From Anaeramoeba flamelloides (lineage: Eukaryota; Metamonada; Anaeramoebidae), in assembly GCA_027625915.1 (NCBI GenBank), contig JANTQA010000057.1, positions 1,612,001-1,676,000 of the forward strand: a stretch of DNA of 64,000 bases. Direction: 5' to 3'. The notes under the pieces are model-generated. The model had not been told where the DNA came from and made no database searches. It was given only the letters and a program-made list of their open reading frames with translations. The position numbers were made by a program, and so were the translations under genes. Of this stretch, positions 9,301-19,592 are shown one piece after another. The stretch's first letter is position 1. Each line of letters starts with the position of its first letter.

Positions 9301-10932
9301 ACAAAAGAATCGGAAATTAAATTTTTTGAAATTAAAAAGCAGGAAGAAATTGAGAAATTAAAATCAAAATACGAAGAAAAAATCAAAAATGATGAAAAGA
9401 CTTTTAATGAAAATCTTAATGAATATAAAATTAAAAATAATGATTTAAAAAAAGAAAATGATGAATATATATTATTAATAAACCAATTAAAAAATCAATT
9501 AAAGGAAAAAAATAATATAATACAATTTGATGATAACGTAGTTCAAAAATTGGAAAATGACGAGATTAATAGTACGGAAATGATTTTAAACGATTCGAAT
9601 ATTATCGAATTTGATCAAGAAAAAGAACAAACAACATCCGATGATGAAAATGATAAGGGAAAAAAAATAACAGATGAGGCTGAGGAAGAAGATGAAGATG
9701 GTAGCGATAATGTGGGAAATGGTGGGGGTGGTGATGGGAATAAGGATAAGGATGATGACCAAAATGAAAATGAAATTTTTAATAAAGAATTAGATGAGAT
9801 ATATAACAATTTAGACGGGGCAAAACTAAATCAATATATTGAAGAAAATATACAGGTATTAATAAATAATTGTGAAGATAGGCCACGGGTTTTCCATCAA
9901 ACATCATGGTTGATTTCGTTAAAAGAAGGGAATATTGAAATAATTAATTTAGTAAAATATATATATCTATTTCTTTTAAATGGCCTGAAAGAAAAGAATA
10001 AACAATTGGGAATAATCAATATTTTTCAAAAATTAAACATCGATTTAACAAACGAAATAATCAACTTAATAGATAAAATGGAATTGCCAGAATCCGGTAA
10101 CAGCAATGGTAAAAATAATCACTATATACAATCAATGTATTATTTGTTTTATTCCTTTAAAATGGGATATATTGTTGAAATAATTGAAAGTTTAGTAAAA
10201 AGTGCCGATTTAATAAAAGAATTGTTTATTCTTAAACAGTCATATATTTTAGAAAGGAAATATACTTCGAAATTAATCCGAATAATCAGAACTCTTCCGA
10301 AAATATTTATTAATGGCGATCTGCAAATAGAACTGATATTAGAAACTAATTTTTTAAAAGAAATTATACCGCCATCAGAAAAGAAAAAAACAACGTTACA
10401 AATTCTTAAAGAAACAGTAACTGAAATCACAAACCATTTAACAAAACTTGAAGAAAACAATACACAAGAAAAACTGATTGGGAACGAAAGGAAAGATAAA
10501 TTTTTTTCAAAATTGATGAGAGAAAGATTTTATTTAATTCTCGAAGATTCACTTAAAGTTGGATTTAAAATCAAAAAAACTTTTGGTAATAACCATCCTT
10601 TCGCCTTGTTTGAAACTTTATCAAATAAATCAAAAAGTAAAAATCAAATTTTTTTGGAAATGAAAGAAAATATTAAATTTATTCAAAGTTTAAAAAAAAA
10701 AATCGGTAAATCAGATGAAAACAGGTTTGTAGCCTTAATGGTTTGGGGGCTAAATGACCAAAACATTCATCTTTATTTCCAGAGCTTGATAAATAATATA
10801 CAGGTAGTGACTAAATTTTTTGAATGTGATGTAGATGATTATCAACAAAGATTGTTACAGATTCAAACCTTTTTACAGCCCCTCTCAAAGTGGAAATTTA
10901 ATACACCAATTAATTATAAATTAAAAAAATAA
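6376..10932 (+). CDS. PH domain, long coiled coil and tandem C-terminal RUN-like domains (1518 aa)
   Basis: Residues about 1-95 are a pleckstrin-homology domain (GFAKKEGKVRKSLKKRWFTL, ending in the WNKALEVL helix), expected to bind phosphoinositides. Residues about 290-1090 are an uninterrupted Lys/Glu/Asn coiled coil with KEKEKEKYEEI repeats. An acidic linker follows, then two helical domains that I read as RUN. RUN 1 (about 1135-1325) has LLNGLKEK where RUN proteins have HGLK, and a YSFKMGYIVEIIESL helix. RUN 2 (about 1370-1510) has HPFALFETL and a VWGLNDQNIHLYFQSL helix. RUN domains bind Rab/Rap-type GTPases, so a membrane-tethering or trafficking adaptor is the natural inference. It is a single exon as seen. 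The first PH strand starts almost at the ATG, so a few N-terminal residues may come from an upstream exon. The PH call is firm; the RUN calls rest on pattern and length. Confidence 0.85.
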   Translation: MCGFAKKEGKVRKSLKKRWFTLTDSTIYYSKNENSDPLGEISLSLCILIDHNPQKKQIRIVTGKRTYNLFFDSDIELAKWNKALEVLLELRKIVKNNLTIIQSFLQSQDQSKFIEQMIKEKSLGTDIFEIFKMINDSGLFVYFLNFNLKEKFFLKLINYNYNVVKTKEIYILNKSQDYKEKLKHWKNKKLILNLLKSIQEFEIELSLEITKAWLNTFYQNNDQETINDLLSLDIRLNDQIKLLKKENDQQIGENKSGKKKKHHKHHHQNKNIINKDTEKVNNNNLSKKKKKKRKNSVQLQQTLDLLKMERHKHELLEKRIKTMKTRKQKIEKELKEMKIKLNNIENSNSNSNSNSNQNNEDILKQLNKKEEQYINLNNNYTQLKNENENLKKLIQENIQLKNEKEKEKEKYEDIISKKEKEREKYEEILKEKEKENEKYEEIINEKEKEKEEYKDIISKKEKEHEKYEEILKEKEKEKEKYEGIIKEKENKINNSINEITRLNDKINNFQNQLQEQDKLQTQLKQKSILELKIKELENSNKLITEKMNDLKSNSNQQINKEKSITSDLEKKYKELEINYQNIGEKIEKKKEKIKKRKELIKEKTEIIEENKEKIEKKKKKIEELRKKNDELNNQHLLKINILEKKNQELIFKNEEKYKESDDKVNEFKKIILENNNKLNDIKLKNEEEMKNLNLENEKKYNELNRKYQQLINDKTKIENENTNNLNNLKSINQKKIDSLELKNSQYLEQNLEYERKNKEYEKTNLEFTNKITQLKLKLKNNQENINLSENQKIIKKKEKIKKLKNEQNKLEKKVSTKESEIKFFEIKKQEEIEKLKSTYEEKIKNDEKVFNKNINEYKIKNNDLEKERNDVTNKVNQLIDINDNLQKMKINNETIIENIKLENNDLKSKILEYERENKEYEKTKLEFTNKITQLKLELKNNQENINLNENQKIIKKKEKIKKLKNEQNKLEKKVSTKESEIKFFEIKKQEEIEKLKSKYEEKIKNDEKTFNENLNEYKIKNNDLKKENDEYILLINQLKNQLKEKNNIIQFDDNVVQKLENDEINSTEMILNDSNIIEFDQEKEQTTSDDENDKGKKITDEAEEEDEDGSDNVGNGGGGDGNKDKDDDQNENEIFNKELDEIYNNLDGAKLNQYIEENIQVLINNCEDRPRVFHQTSWLISLKEGNIEIINLVKYIYLFLLNGLKEKNKQLGIINIFQKLNIDLTNEIINLIDKMELPESGNSNGKNNHYIQSMYYLFYSFKMGYIVEIIESLVKSADLIKELFILKQSYILERKYTSKLIRIIRTLPKIFINGDLQIELILETNFLKEIIPPSEKKKTTLQILKETVTEITNHLTKLEENNTQEKLIGNERKDKFFSKLMRERFYLILEDSLKVGFKIKKTFGNNHPFALFETLSNKSKSKNQIFLEMKENIKFIQSLKKKIGKSDENRFVALMVWGLNDQNIHLYFQSLINNIQVVTKFFECDVDDYQQRLLQIQTFLQPLSKWKFNTPINYKLKK
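8626..9450. repeat. Internal 480-bp-offset duplication within the coiled-coil coding region
   Basis: DNA 8626-8970 is repeated almost unchanged at 9106-9450, an offset of 480 bp (160 codons). The two encode about 115 nearly identical residues, from the EYERxNKEYEKT block to EYKIKNNDL. Few differences have accumulated, several of them silent or conservative. It is a recent in-frame expansion that preserves the heptad phase. Confidence 0.9.
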
Positions 10933-11644
10933 TTAATTTAGATTTTTGCTTAATGTTTTTTTTTTTTAAAAGATCATTTTAATTCTTGATAAACACTTCG
11001 TCGAAAGAATTGCTTTATTAATAAAAATAAGATACTCATTAAATACTCCTTTTTTTTTTTGTTTTTTTTTTATTTTATTATATTTTATTATTCTCTTGTT
11101 TTTTGATATCTCAAACCATAATTTTATCTATTCAATTTTTTTTTATAAACTATTTTTCAAACAAAAGGGCACACCTCTCAAATCGTCAATACCATCGAAT
11201 TTGATGTTTAATAAGATAATTACTTATTGGTGATTTGCATTTTAATCATTCATTTTTTCATTTTTTGCTTTTTTTATTTTTGGATATTGAACAGTTGGAA
11301 AATGAAAAAGCAAGATAAGAAGAAACCAATTTGGAAATAATCTACCTGTGTATAAACGGAAACAGTTTATGTTTGATTTTGAATGAGCTAGAAATAGGAA
11401 TTAAGAAAGGCCATTATTGGATTGATGGATGGAACAAAGAAAAGAGAAATAAAGAAAAAACATTCCAACAAAATACCCGCTGAATTGGGGCTTTATCTTG
11501 AAAATGAGACTTTAAAGTACAAAAGTTTGATGTGTAAAGAATTATCAATAAAATGTTGAGAACTTTTTCCCAATTCACCTTGTTCAAAGGTTTTTATTGG
11601 GTTTATTATTTTTTTCATTACAATTTCCAAAATGGGATTTCTCA

Positions 11645-11839
11645 TTTCAAATAAAAGGGCACACCAATTTTTAAAATATTGAATTGTAATTTTTATTGTT
11701 TTGTTTTAATGAGTTTTAAAGATTCTGTTGAGTGTTTTTTTATGTTTTAAAGTGTTTCTTAGATTTTAGAATGATACTACAATTAATTTGATTCACTTAT
11801 GAATAATTCTTGAAATTTTTTGTGCCCTTTTATTTGAAA
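11645..11839. mobile_element. Short MITE with 19-bp terminal inverted repeats
   Basis: Starts TTTCAAATAAAAGGGCACA and ends with the exact reverse complement, TGTGCCCTTTTATTTGAAA, 195 bp in all. A further left-end-like copy (TTTCAAACAAAAGGGCACA) sits alone at 11155-11173, so the region may hold a 685-bp element with an internal duplicate end. Interior non-coding. Target duplication not clear. Confidence 0.65.
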
Positions 11840-12273
11840 AAGAGTTTATATTATAATATATCGAAACGAGTTTATGATATTTCAAAATATTCGGAGACAA
11901 TTTTTTTTATTTTTTTTTTTTATGAGGTTTTTTTTTGATGATAATAAATGCGAAATGTGATTAAAATAAAGTTTGACTTAACTCTTCATTTACTATTTGA
12001 GTTCAATAAATCTCCAGAATCTTGAGATTAAAATTGTTCAAATATAAAATTCTTTCCTATATTTTTGTTTTTCAAAATTCAAATAATTGCAAGATCACTT
12101 AAAAAGTTGAATTTTGGTTTTCTTGAGAATTGTAACAAATAATGGAAAATAATTTAATTATTTTATTAAAAAAAAAAAATAATTGAATTGAGCCTTTTTT
12201 ACTAAAATAAATACAAATCCCCTTTTTTAATTCTTTTAACAGATTTAATTTGTTAAAATTTTTGAATTTTATT

Positions 12274-12513
12274 TTAAAATTTACTTGGTTTATAATAATT
12301 TAACGATTTTTTACAGCCATGTGGACCTCGTGTAAATAAACATCTCTTCCCTATAAATACTGAACAATTTAATTCTAAACAGATCTCATATGATACTGAT
12401 GCAATAGAATCAGAAAACATTCTTTTAATTTGATTTCCCAAAAACAATTTTTCTTCAGAACAAGTCGAAAATAATAAGATCTTTAAAATACATTCAAAAA
12501 GATTATCCTCCAT
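12274..12513 (-). CDS. Weak hypothetical exon or small protein
   Basis: A 79-codon open frame with mixed composition (MEDNLFECILKILLFSTCSEEKLFLGNQIKRMF...), which is unusual in a background where random frames are Lys/Phe/Asn-rich. The C-terminal TRGPHGCKKSLNYYKPSKF is the least background-like part. It ends at a possible GTAAAT splice donor, so it could be the first exon of a longer gene, but downstream minus-strand sequence is not coding-like. I do not recognise it. Confidence 0.22.
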   Translation of the reverse strand: MEDNLFECILKILLFSTCSEEKLFLGNQIKRMFSDSIASVSYEICLELNCSVFIGKRCLFTRGPHGCKKSLNYYKPSKF

Positions 12514-13177
12514 CTCACTATTTAGTCTCTTTCTTTTTAGAATTTTGGGGAAAATTATTACTCTTCAAATTTGATCAAATTCTCAATTTTTTCAAAATGG
12601 TCAATTCTATCAAAATATATGGACTATACGTATTTAAAACCACCTTTTCTGAGAGGTTAAGATATTTTCAGGTATGCCCGAGTATTTTAGGGCATGTTAG
12701 AGTGAGTTAGGGTTGGTTTGGGAGGATTTGGATGATATGTTAGGTAATTTAGGTAAAGGATTTTGAAAAAAAATAATAATTGAAAGAGGAAATAGACTTG
12801 TGTCACTTTTTTTAGGGGGTAAATATTTTTCACTTAACTTTTTTTAATTAAAATTGTTTTTTGAATAAATTTTTAAAAATAATTAGTATTGATGATTTCA
12901 ACATTTTGGATTTTCTATAATTTAAATGATAAAATTCTACTAATGACAAAATATCTTTTTGATTTTTTACTCTCAAAATTATTCAAAACCATTAAAAACT
13001 TTCATACCTATGAAAATAATCAAGAAAATCTTCAAAAATACTAAAAAATCCAATTTGACCAATTTTTGAAATTTCATAAAATACCCCAATTGTGAGATAA
13101 AATTAATTTTTTTTAAATTAGAATTTAACAGTAAAAAACAAGTATGATTTCTGAGAAAAACTTTTAAAAATTAGTTA

Positions 13178-13383
13178 CAGTCAGTTACACTTTTAAGAAA
13201 CAAACTTACAACGAAATTTAAAGTACAAAAAAAAATCTCAAATTAAAACACATTTTTTGGAATTTTTTTTTTTTAAAACTCAAATTATTTCACTAGAATT
13301 CCAAAAAATGTACCTTAATTTATGATTTTTTTTTGTACTTTAAATTTCGTTGAAAGTTTGTGTCTTAAAAATGGAACTGATTG
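13178..13383. mobile_element. Palindromic MITE, TA-flanked, family M1, copy 2
   Basis: Same family as 3308-3503. It begins CAGTCAGTTACACTTTTAAG and closes with the reverse complement of CAATCAGTTCCATTTTTAAG, flanked by TA. The arms pass through 'ACAACGAAATTTAAAGTAC'. It lies about 250 bp beyond the stop codon of the minus-strand uL22 gene. Confidence 0.75.
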
Positions 13384-13632
13384 TATTTTTGAATTTGTGA
13401 TCATGTAAAATATGTGTGTATATCTATTATTGTTCAAGACCAAAATTAAAAATATTACCAATCTAAAATAAAAGGATCAAAAAAAAAATAAAATAAATAA
13501 AGCAAAACAAAATCTAAATGTTGATTTATAATATTATTTGGCTGAATTAGTGATTAACCTTTTCAAAAACAAATGGAATCATTTTTAAAAAAATGATGAA
13601 AATCAATGGTTGTCAATTATAAGGAACGGTAC

Positions 13633-14424
13633 TTAGTTTTTAATCTTTTCTCTGTTTACTTTTTTTTGATGTTTCTTTTGTGATAAAGGCTTAATTCTAT
13701 CCTTTTTTTTTGGGTTGTACCATTTCTGTTCGGAAACAAATAATTGAACATGGCAAGGTCTAGAGCAATACCTAGTAATTCTACCATGTGCCTTGAAAGT
13801 TCTTCTTCTTCCTTTTGGTGCTTGGTTGACTTGAACGTGTGTGATTATCATTTTGTCAAGATCCAATTCTTGTTCTTTGGCGTTGGATTCTGCGTTTTTT
13901 AACATGTCCAATAAGAATCTTGCAGACTTTTCGGGCCATCTGGCAAAGATTGCTTTAAAGTTTTTGGCTGCTCCGTGTCTTCCTGTTCCTTGGTTGAATT
14001 TTCTAAATGGAACACATTGCCTTTTTTCAATGACGTCCTGAAGATATCTTTGTGCGTTACGGAGTCCTCTTCCTTTGATTGCTCTTCCAGTTTCACATGT
14101 GTTTTTGAAATGAACTTTTAAATTGGTTCCTTTTGCTCTGACGGATCTTTTTATTTTTTTAGAGTTTGAAGGTCATTTATTTTTTTGATTTAGTTTATTT
14201 GATTTTTTTTATATTTGTTACGTCATAAATTAGTTTTATGTGTCACGAATGAGAAAATTAAAAAATAAAATAAAAAGTAAAAAGAAAAAAAACAAAAGCA
14301 AATCAAAAAAGATAAAAAAAAAACAAAAACACAAAGAAAATAATAGAAGATAATAATGTAAGAAAGAGAAAGGGGTTTCTTAGGAATAAACAAACCTTTT
14401 TGGTAGTTTTTTAGAATATTTCAT
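13633..14424 (-). CDS. RPL17: Ribosomal protein uL22 (eukaryotic L17), two exons
   Basis: Large-subunit protein lining the peptide exit tunnel. Exon 2 (14146-13633) encodes RSVRAKGTNLKVHFKNT..., the family signature VPFRKFNQGTG...RWPEKSARFLLDMLKNAESNA, and MIITHVQVNQAPKGRRRTFKAHGRI, the conserved exit-tunnel loop. The initiator lies in a 29-nt first exon (14424-14396, MKYSKKLPK), joined through a 249-nt intron (GTTTGT donor at 14395, AAAAG acceptor at 14147). The phases match: AG from exon 1 plus A from exon 2 makes Arg. The product is about 180 aa, close to the usual 184. The N-terminus is shorter than the usual MVRYS..PENPTK. The gene is divergent from eL42 with 192 bp between the two start codons. 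Confidence 0.93.
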
Positions 14425-14616
14425 TATTAAAGAAAAATTTTTTAAAATTGAAAAAAGAAAAAAATGATAAACTATCAATTTTTCCTTTTCTTCCAGAAGA
14501 ATTTTGAAAAAATAAAAGTAATATAAATCCCTTCCTATGTTTGACACAACTTTGAAGAAGATTATTCAAATCATTTTTCTTTCTTTTTCTTCAAGACAAT
14601 TTGATATTTTATTAAG
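14425..14616. promoter_or_regulatory. Shared bidirectional promoter of two ribosomal protein genes
   Basis: The 192 bp between the start codon of uL22 (minus) and that of eL42 (plus) must contain both promoters and both 5' leaders. It is almost pure AT with a pyrimidine patch, 'tttttccttttcttcc', near 14480. No TATA box can be singled out in such composition. Co-expression of two large-subunit genes is the obvious inference. Confidence 0.6.
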
Positions 14617-15121
14617 ATGGTATTCTGGCCAAAGACAAAAAGAACTTTCTGTAGAAAATGTAAAAAGCATACCGTTCACAAAGTTGGTACAGCTAAAAAA
14701 GGAAAAGAGTCCAGCCTTTCTCAAGGAAGAAGAAGATACGATCGTAAACAAAGTGGTCATGGTGGTCAAACAAAACCAATTTTCCATAAAAAAGTATGTT
14801 TTTTTTTTTTTATTTTTTTTTTTATTTTTACTCTTGCTTTTTTTTTATTTTAATAAATTTTTTTCTTTTTTTTTTTTTTTTTTTATTTGTCTTTCCAATC
14901 ACTCCAATTTTAACATTAATTTCAATTCTCTTTTTAATCCCAAACAAACAAATAAAATAATTCTTGACATTTTTTCTTGTTCAAAGGTTAAACAAACAAA
15001 AAAAATTGTTGCCAAATTGACTTGTTCGAAATGCAAACAAGTACGAGTATCATGTGTAAGAAGATGTAAAAGATTTGAAATTGCCGATTCTAAAGGAAAA
15101 AAGAATGAACCAACATGGTAA
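14617..15121 (+). CDS. RPL36A: Ribosomal protein eL42 (L44/L36A), two exons
   Basis: Large-subunit zinc-ribbon protein near the E site. Exon 1 (14617-14793) encodes [18 protein letters not shown] and the family's hallmark [21 protein letters not shown] 193-nt intron (GTATGT donor at 14794, TTCAAAG acceptor ending 14986), rich in T, separates it from exon 2 (14987-15121), which encodes [16 protein letters not shown] to the TAA at 15119. The joined protein is 103 aa against a usual 105-106. The zinc ligands are C12, C15, C72 and C75; the second pair is CxxC rather than the CxxxxC common in animals and fungi. The ATG at 14617 aligns with MVNVPKTRRT of other eukaryotes; the longer frame from 14537 is out of phase with the real protein. 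Confidence 0.95.
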
Positions 15122-18100
15122 TAAAAGAAAATCAAACTAGAACAAAAAAAATTTATATTCAATGCCTCACTCACCTTCAAGAAAATCAAAAAATTTGGTT
15201 GATTTTAAACACCTCAATAAAATCTAGAGAATTTTTTTTAAAATTGTTTTTGTCTCGGTTTGTTCATTTCTTTTTTATTTTAAGATTATGTTCCTTACAT
15301 TTTTGAAAAATTGATATCATTAAATTCAAATTAATAAAAATAACAATTTCATCTCAATGCTCAATAATCAAGAAGAGCGAAATTTGTTCTCGAATTTTCA
15401 TTTCACCTTCCTTTTGAGGAGATCTTTGATTTTTTCATCTACAAATTAGTATAATATTTTAGAATTTGATCACAAAATCTTTATTTATTAATTGGAAGTA
15501 AAAAATATTTGGGAATTTGAATAAAAAAATTTTATTTTTCAGATCAAGTTTAATAAGCGAATAAATCTATTTATTGTTAGCTTTTAATAAACAAAAGCAG
15601 TGGAATAAATATTTATTATGAAAAGTCCCAATTTAGAGTTGACATTTTAGTTCTTTTTCGAAAAAAAAACACAAAGAATTCTTTTTTTTAATTTCATGAA
15701 AACAAATGATTCTTTTTTATTTCAATGAAAAGATCGGCTTAGATCTTGTTTAAATTTGGTTTTTCATAGAATCCCATCATTATCAAAATTTAATAATATA
15801 AGAATTTTTTTTTAAAATTATTAAGAAAGAATATCATATTTCTCTAAAAAATAAATATTTGAGGTTTTTATTCTGGAGTTTTTAGTTTTCATCATCTTTT
15901 TATCAATCCTGAGGTTTTTGTGTTTATTCCTAGTCAGATAATTATTTTTTTTTTAATATGGAATTCCAAGATTCTTTTTTTTTTTTAAATAGAGTTTTGG
16001 TAACAAAAAAAATTCTTTTTTTGATTCAATGGTATCAGAATAAAATAATTTTTGATGTTTTTTAATAATATTCTACAAATGGACTATACCAAGTTGAAGA
16101 TGTCGACCAAAGCTTATACATTGGAAAAAATTGAATATTATAAATCCAAATCTTTCCTTTTTGAGATTCTAAAAATTTTAAAAAATGAATCATTTTGGGA
16201 AATTTATCCATATTTATTCAGAGTCATATAAATTATTTCCCACTTTCAATGTTTTTTTTTTTTGTTGATTTTGTAATAGGAATTTTTGATTTTTGGAATT
16301 AAATATAAGTTTTTTTTAAATGGAAACAGATTTAAAAAAAAATTCCAAGATTTTATATTAGGTGAAAAAGTATTCTGAATTTTTTCAATATTTGATATCA
16401 TTTTGAACTCTATTTGTTTGTTACTTTTAACGTAACCCCCCCTTCACTCAATGGAGCCAAGCCAAAAATGAAAAATTCACTTTTTTTTAGAAGAATCAAC
16501 AAAACTAGGATTGTTTAGAAATAAGAGAAAAAAATAAACTTTGAATTAGAGTTAAGAATTATAAAAGAAATACACGAACAAACCATAAAATTTCAAAAAA
16601 AAAAAAATGTTTACAATATTTTAGAGTGTCTCTTTGGAATTTCTAGTACAAAATTTCCCAATTTCTTTTAAAAATTAAAATTTTATAAAATAAGATTTTT
16701 TAATTTTAAATATATATTTTTGAAAAGAAAATACAAATCCTTACTTTTCTGTAGGTTAATTTAGATTTTTATAGGCTTTTTTTTCAAATCTCTTTAAAAA
16801 AAAAAAAAAAAATTAAAAAGAAAAAAAAAAAAGTAAAAATCAAAAATAAAAAAAAAAAATTTACTAAACAAGATAAAATGATTTTGATTAAAAAATTAAA
16901 AATTTATTTGCAGAAGAATAAATGATTAAACACTGGGAATATGTTCTATTTCAACAATAAAATTGCCCATTGTAAGATAAAGAGTTTATTAAATGAAATA
17001 AAAAGGAATTCAATAAAAACACAAAAAAAGTTGTTAATTGTAGTTTATTTATATCATTAAAGTTCGAAAATTTCAAAGTTGGAATAACAAACAATAATAC
17101 CATTTAAAAGTTTTGCAAATAAATTTATGTTTGAAATATGGTTTATTGTATATAAAACAAAATAAAGACCGTCTAAAAAAAAAAACAAAATTGGAAAATG
17201 TTTCAACGCTATTAATGAGAAAGAAGATACATGGTTATTAAAATATTACTTAACCCCTCAAAAAAAAAAAAAAAAAAAAAAAAATACAATTTCATTTGTA
17301 AAAAAGACCCTATAAGAAAGACACTTAAATTCGTTCATACTTAATGTAAATAAATTGAGCCAACTACAATTACAATTAAAAAGACAAATAAAAAAATGTT
17401 TATACTTGAACAATCTTTAACTAATATAAAAAAAATTGTATATCACCTGTTATAATTATGTTATATAGGTATTATATTAGACAAAATATTATAAATTTTT
17501 GATAGTAAATATATCATGAAAAATCCTAGAAATAATAACCTAATTTATAAAAGTTATAGAATACAAATTTAAATTAAATAAAAAAAAAATTTGAAACAAA
17601 ATTATTAATTTAATAAAAGAATATTTAACTAAAAATAGTATAAATGAATTTTGTATTAATATTATGGAATGGTTAACCAATAAAAAATATTTGAATAATA
17701 TCGAATACTATTCGATTAACAAAAATTGCACTATCATAATTCATACTTTGGATATTTATATATAGCTAAATAGCTTTTCAATTTCAAAATTTTATCATTT
17801 GAAAAACAACTGTAAAAATCATTCTGAAAGTTGAATTCAAATTATCAATTTGATAACAGGGGGAAAAAATCTATATTAAACATTTTTTTGTTTTTTACAT
17901 TGGAGAAAATATTGAAAAATACCTTCTATTTATACACATCCCCAATTTAAAAATTGGAAGTTTATTTGTCTTATTATATAACCAATTAATGGAAATACAA
18001 TTCTAAAATTTAAACTTTGGATTACAATTGAATCATAAAAAACTTTCAAATTTCTGTGGTTTCTTTTCTTTTTGAAATTCAAATTTTGTCTTTGTTTATC

Positions 18101-19592
18101 AGATCAAAAAAAAAAAAATTCCTCCTTCAAACTCTTCTACAATTAAAACAGATTTTACAAGTTTTTCCATTTAACTATTTTTTTTTGGAATGTTTTGAAA
18201 TATTTAACAAAAGAAATGAATTTGTATGATTATTTTCTAAAAACACTAATAAATAGATCGTACAAAAGATTTTTTATAAGGGTAAGATAATTTATTATCT
18301 CGATTTTTTTGATATAAGCCCCACTCACAATATAAATCTAATTATATTTTCAAAAAAAAAACTCTTAATTTTATATTTTTGAAATATACTCAGATAATAA
18401 ACAGTATTATATATAACAATTTTTAATAAGGTTTACGAAACTTTTTAGATATTAATGGGAATTGAAAAAAAAAAAAAAAAAGAAAATTTTCAGTAATAGT
18501 TTTTTGATTTTTAATTGTAAAAATTTTGATATTTTTATTTGATTTAGTCGAGATATTATTTTAATCGATTTTTATAATAGTCTAAAATTAATCATATTTT
18601 TCAATTTTAAAATAATATCCAATCTTTCTTTTAATAGATATTACTAAATTAAATTGAAAAAACTGATTTTTTTCTATTTTTGGAATATTTTTTTTTTTCA
18701 TAGAGAAAGGAGTTATTAAATATAATGATCAAAATCAAATGTATGGAGGAGAAGAAAAAATAATACACTTATAGTTTCTCAAAATATATCATATAATTTG
18801 ACTGAACATTCAATTGTAGATATTTTATTTTACCGTTCCAGAAAAAAAGTGAAACACAATTTATAATTACATTCATTAATAGAACCTGAAAACGAAACTT
18901 AAATCAATTAAAAGAAGAAACTAATTAACTTTAACTAATAATTCATTGTATAATTTTCAATCAAATCAACAAATACAATTTAAATCTATTTCTTATTGAA
19001 ATAATGGTATTATTTTGGAGATCTCAAAAATTGTCAAATTTTTGAACAAATTTTTTAATAATTGATCAATCAAAGAAAACCCCATATCAAAAGAAAGTCT
19101 TAAAAAAAACAGTTATTTTGTTAATCCTCCATTTTGTCTTCATTTTTTTATTTTTTCTTTTATTAGTAGATCTTACTTTTCATTTTAAGTTTTTTTCCCA
19201 ATTAAAAACAGTGTTTTTACTTTTTTTTCTTTTGTTCCTCTTTTTTTCGCAAATTGTAAAGTCTGAAAAAAATGTAATATAAATTATCATCAACACGAAA
19301 CTTTGAATGCTATAAACCAAAGCCAAACACAACGAAAGTAAAAAAAAAAAAGTCTTTTTCCGATTGGCTCGAAGAGTAAATTAAAAGTTGAATATGATTA
19401 TAAAAAAACGATTAAAAGTACAATTATTTGATTTTTTTTTGGATCATAAACCCAAAATGTAATGTTTTGGGCTATTTCATAGCTTAACAGTACTATTGGT
19501 TTTAATAAAAACAGTTTAAAAGTAAAAAATGTAAAAATAACAAATATGAAAAATTCTTCCATTTTTTCTCATTCAAAACCTCAACAACTAAA
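15122..19592. other. Long gene-free AT-rich region
   Basis: About 4.5 kb in which no frame looks protein-like. It contains dispersed repeat E (15657-16225), poly-A tracts (16798-16812, 17262-17284), and nothing else I can name. Frequent stops in all frames and strings of A/T make it look like spacer DNA. Confidence 0.6.
15657..16225. repeat. Dispersed repeat E, copy 1
   Basis: Matches 33318-33890 in the same orientation, with shared blocks in order: 'tttttcatagaatcccatca', 'aaaaataaatatttgaggtt', 'tagagttttggtaac', 'cagaataaaataattttt' and 'cattttgggaa'. Ends are ill-defined and no terminal repeat is seen. Non-coding in both copies. Confidence 0.6.

Larger units (their letters stand above)
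10933..13632. other. Intergenic region with two MITE-like elements
   Basis: No gene is well supported. It holds the 11645-11839 element and its lone end at 11155, the 13178-13383 palindrome, and a G-rich patch at 12660-12760. A 79-codon minus-strand frame (12274-12513, MEDNLFECILKILLF...) has reasonable composition and ends at 'CCAAGTAAAT', which could be a 5' splice site. No neighbouring exon could be found for it and I give it little weight. Confidence 0.5.

Noticed and set aside
12660-12760. G-rich strand with two TTAGGG words, resembling telomeric repeat
   Set aside because: Only scattered words, no tandem array, and unique sequence continues on both sides.
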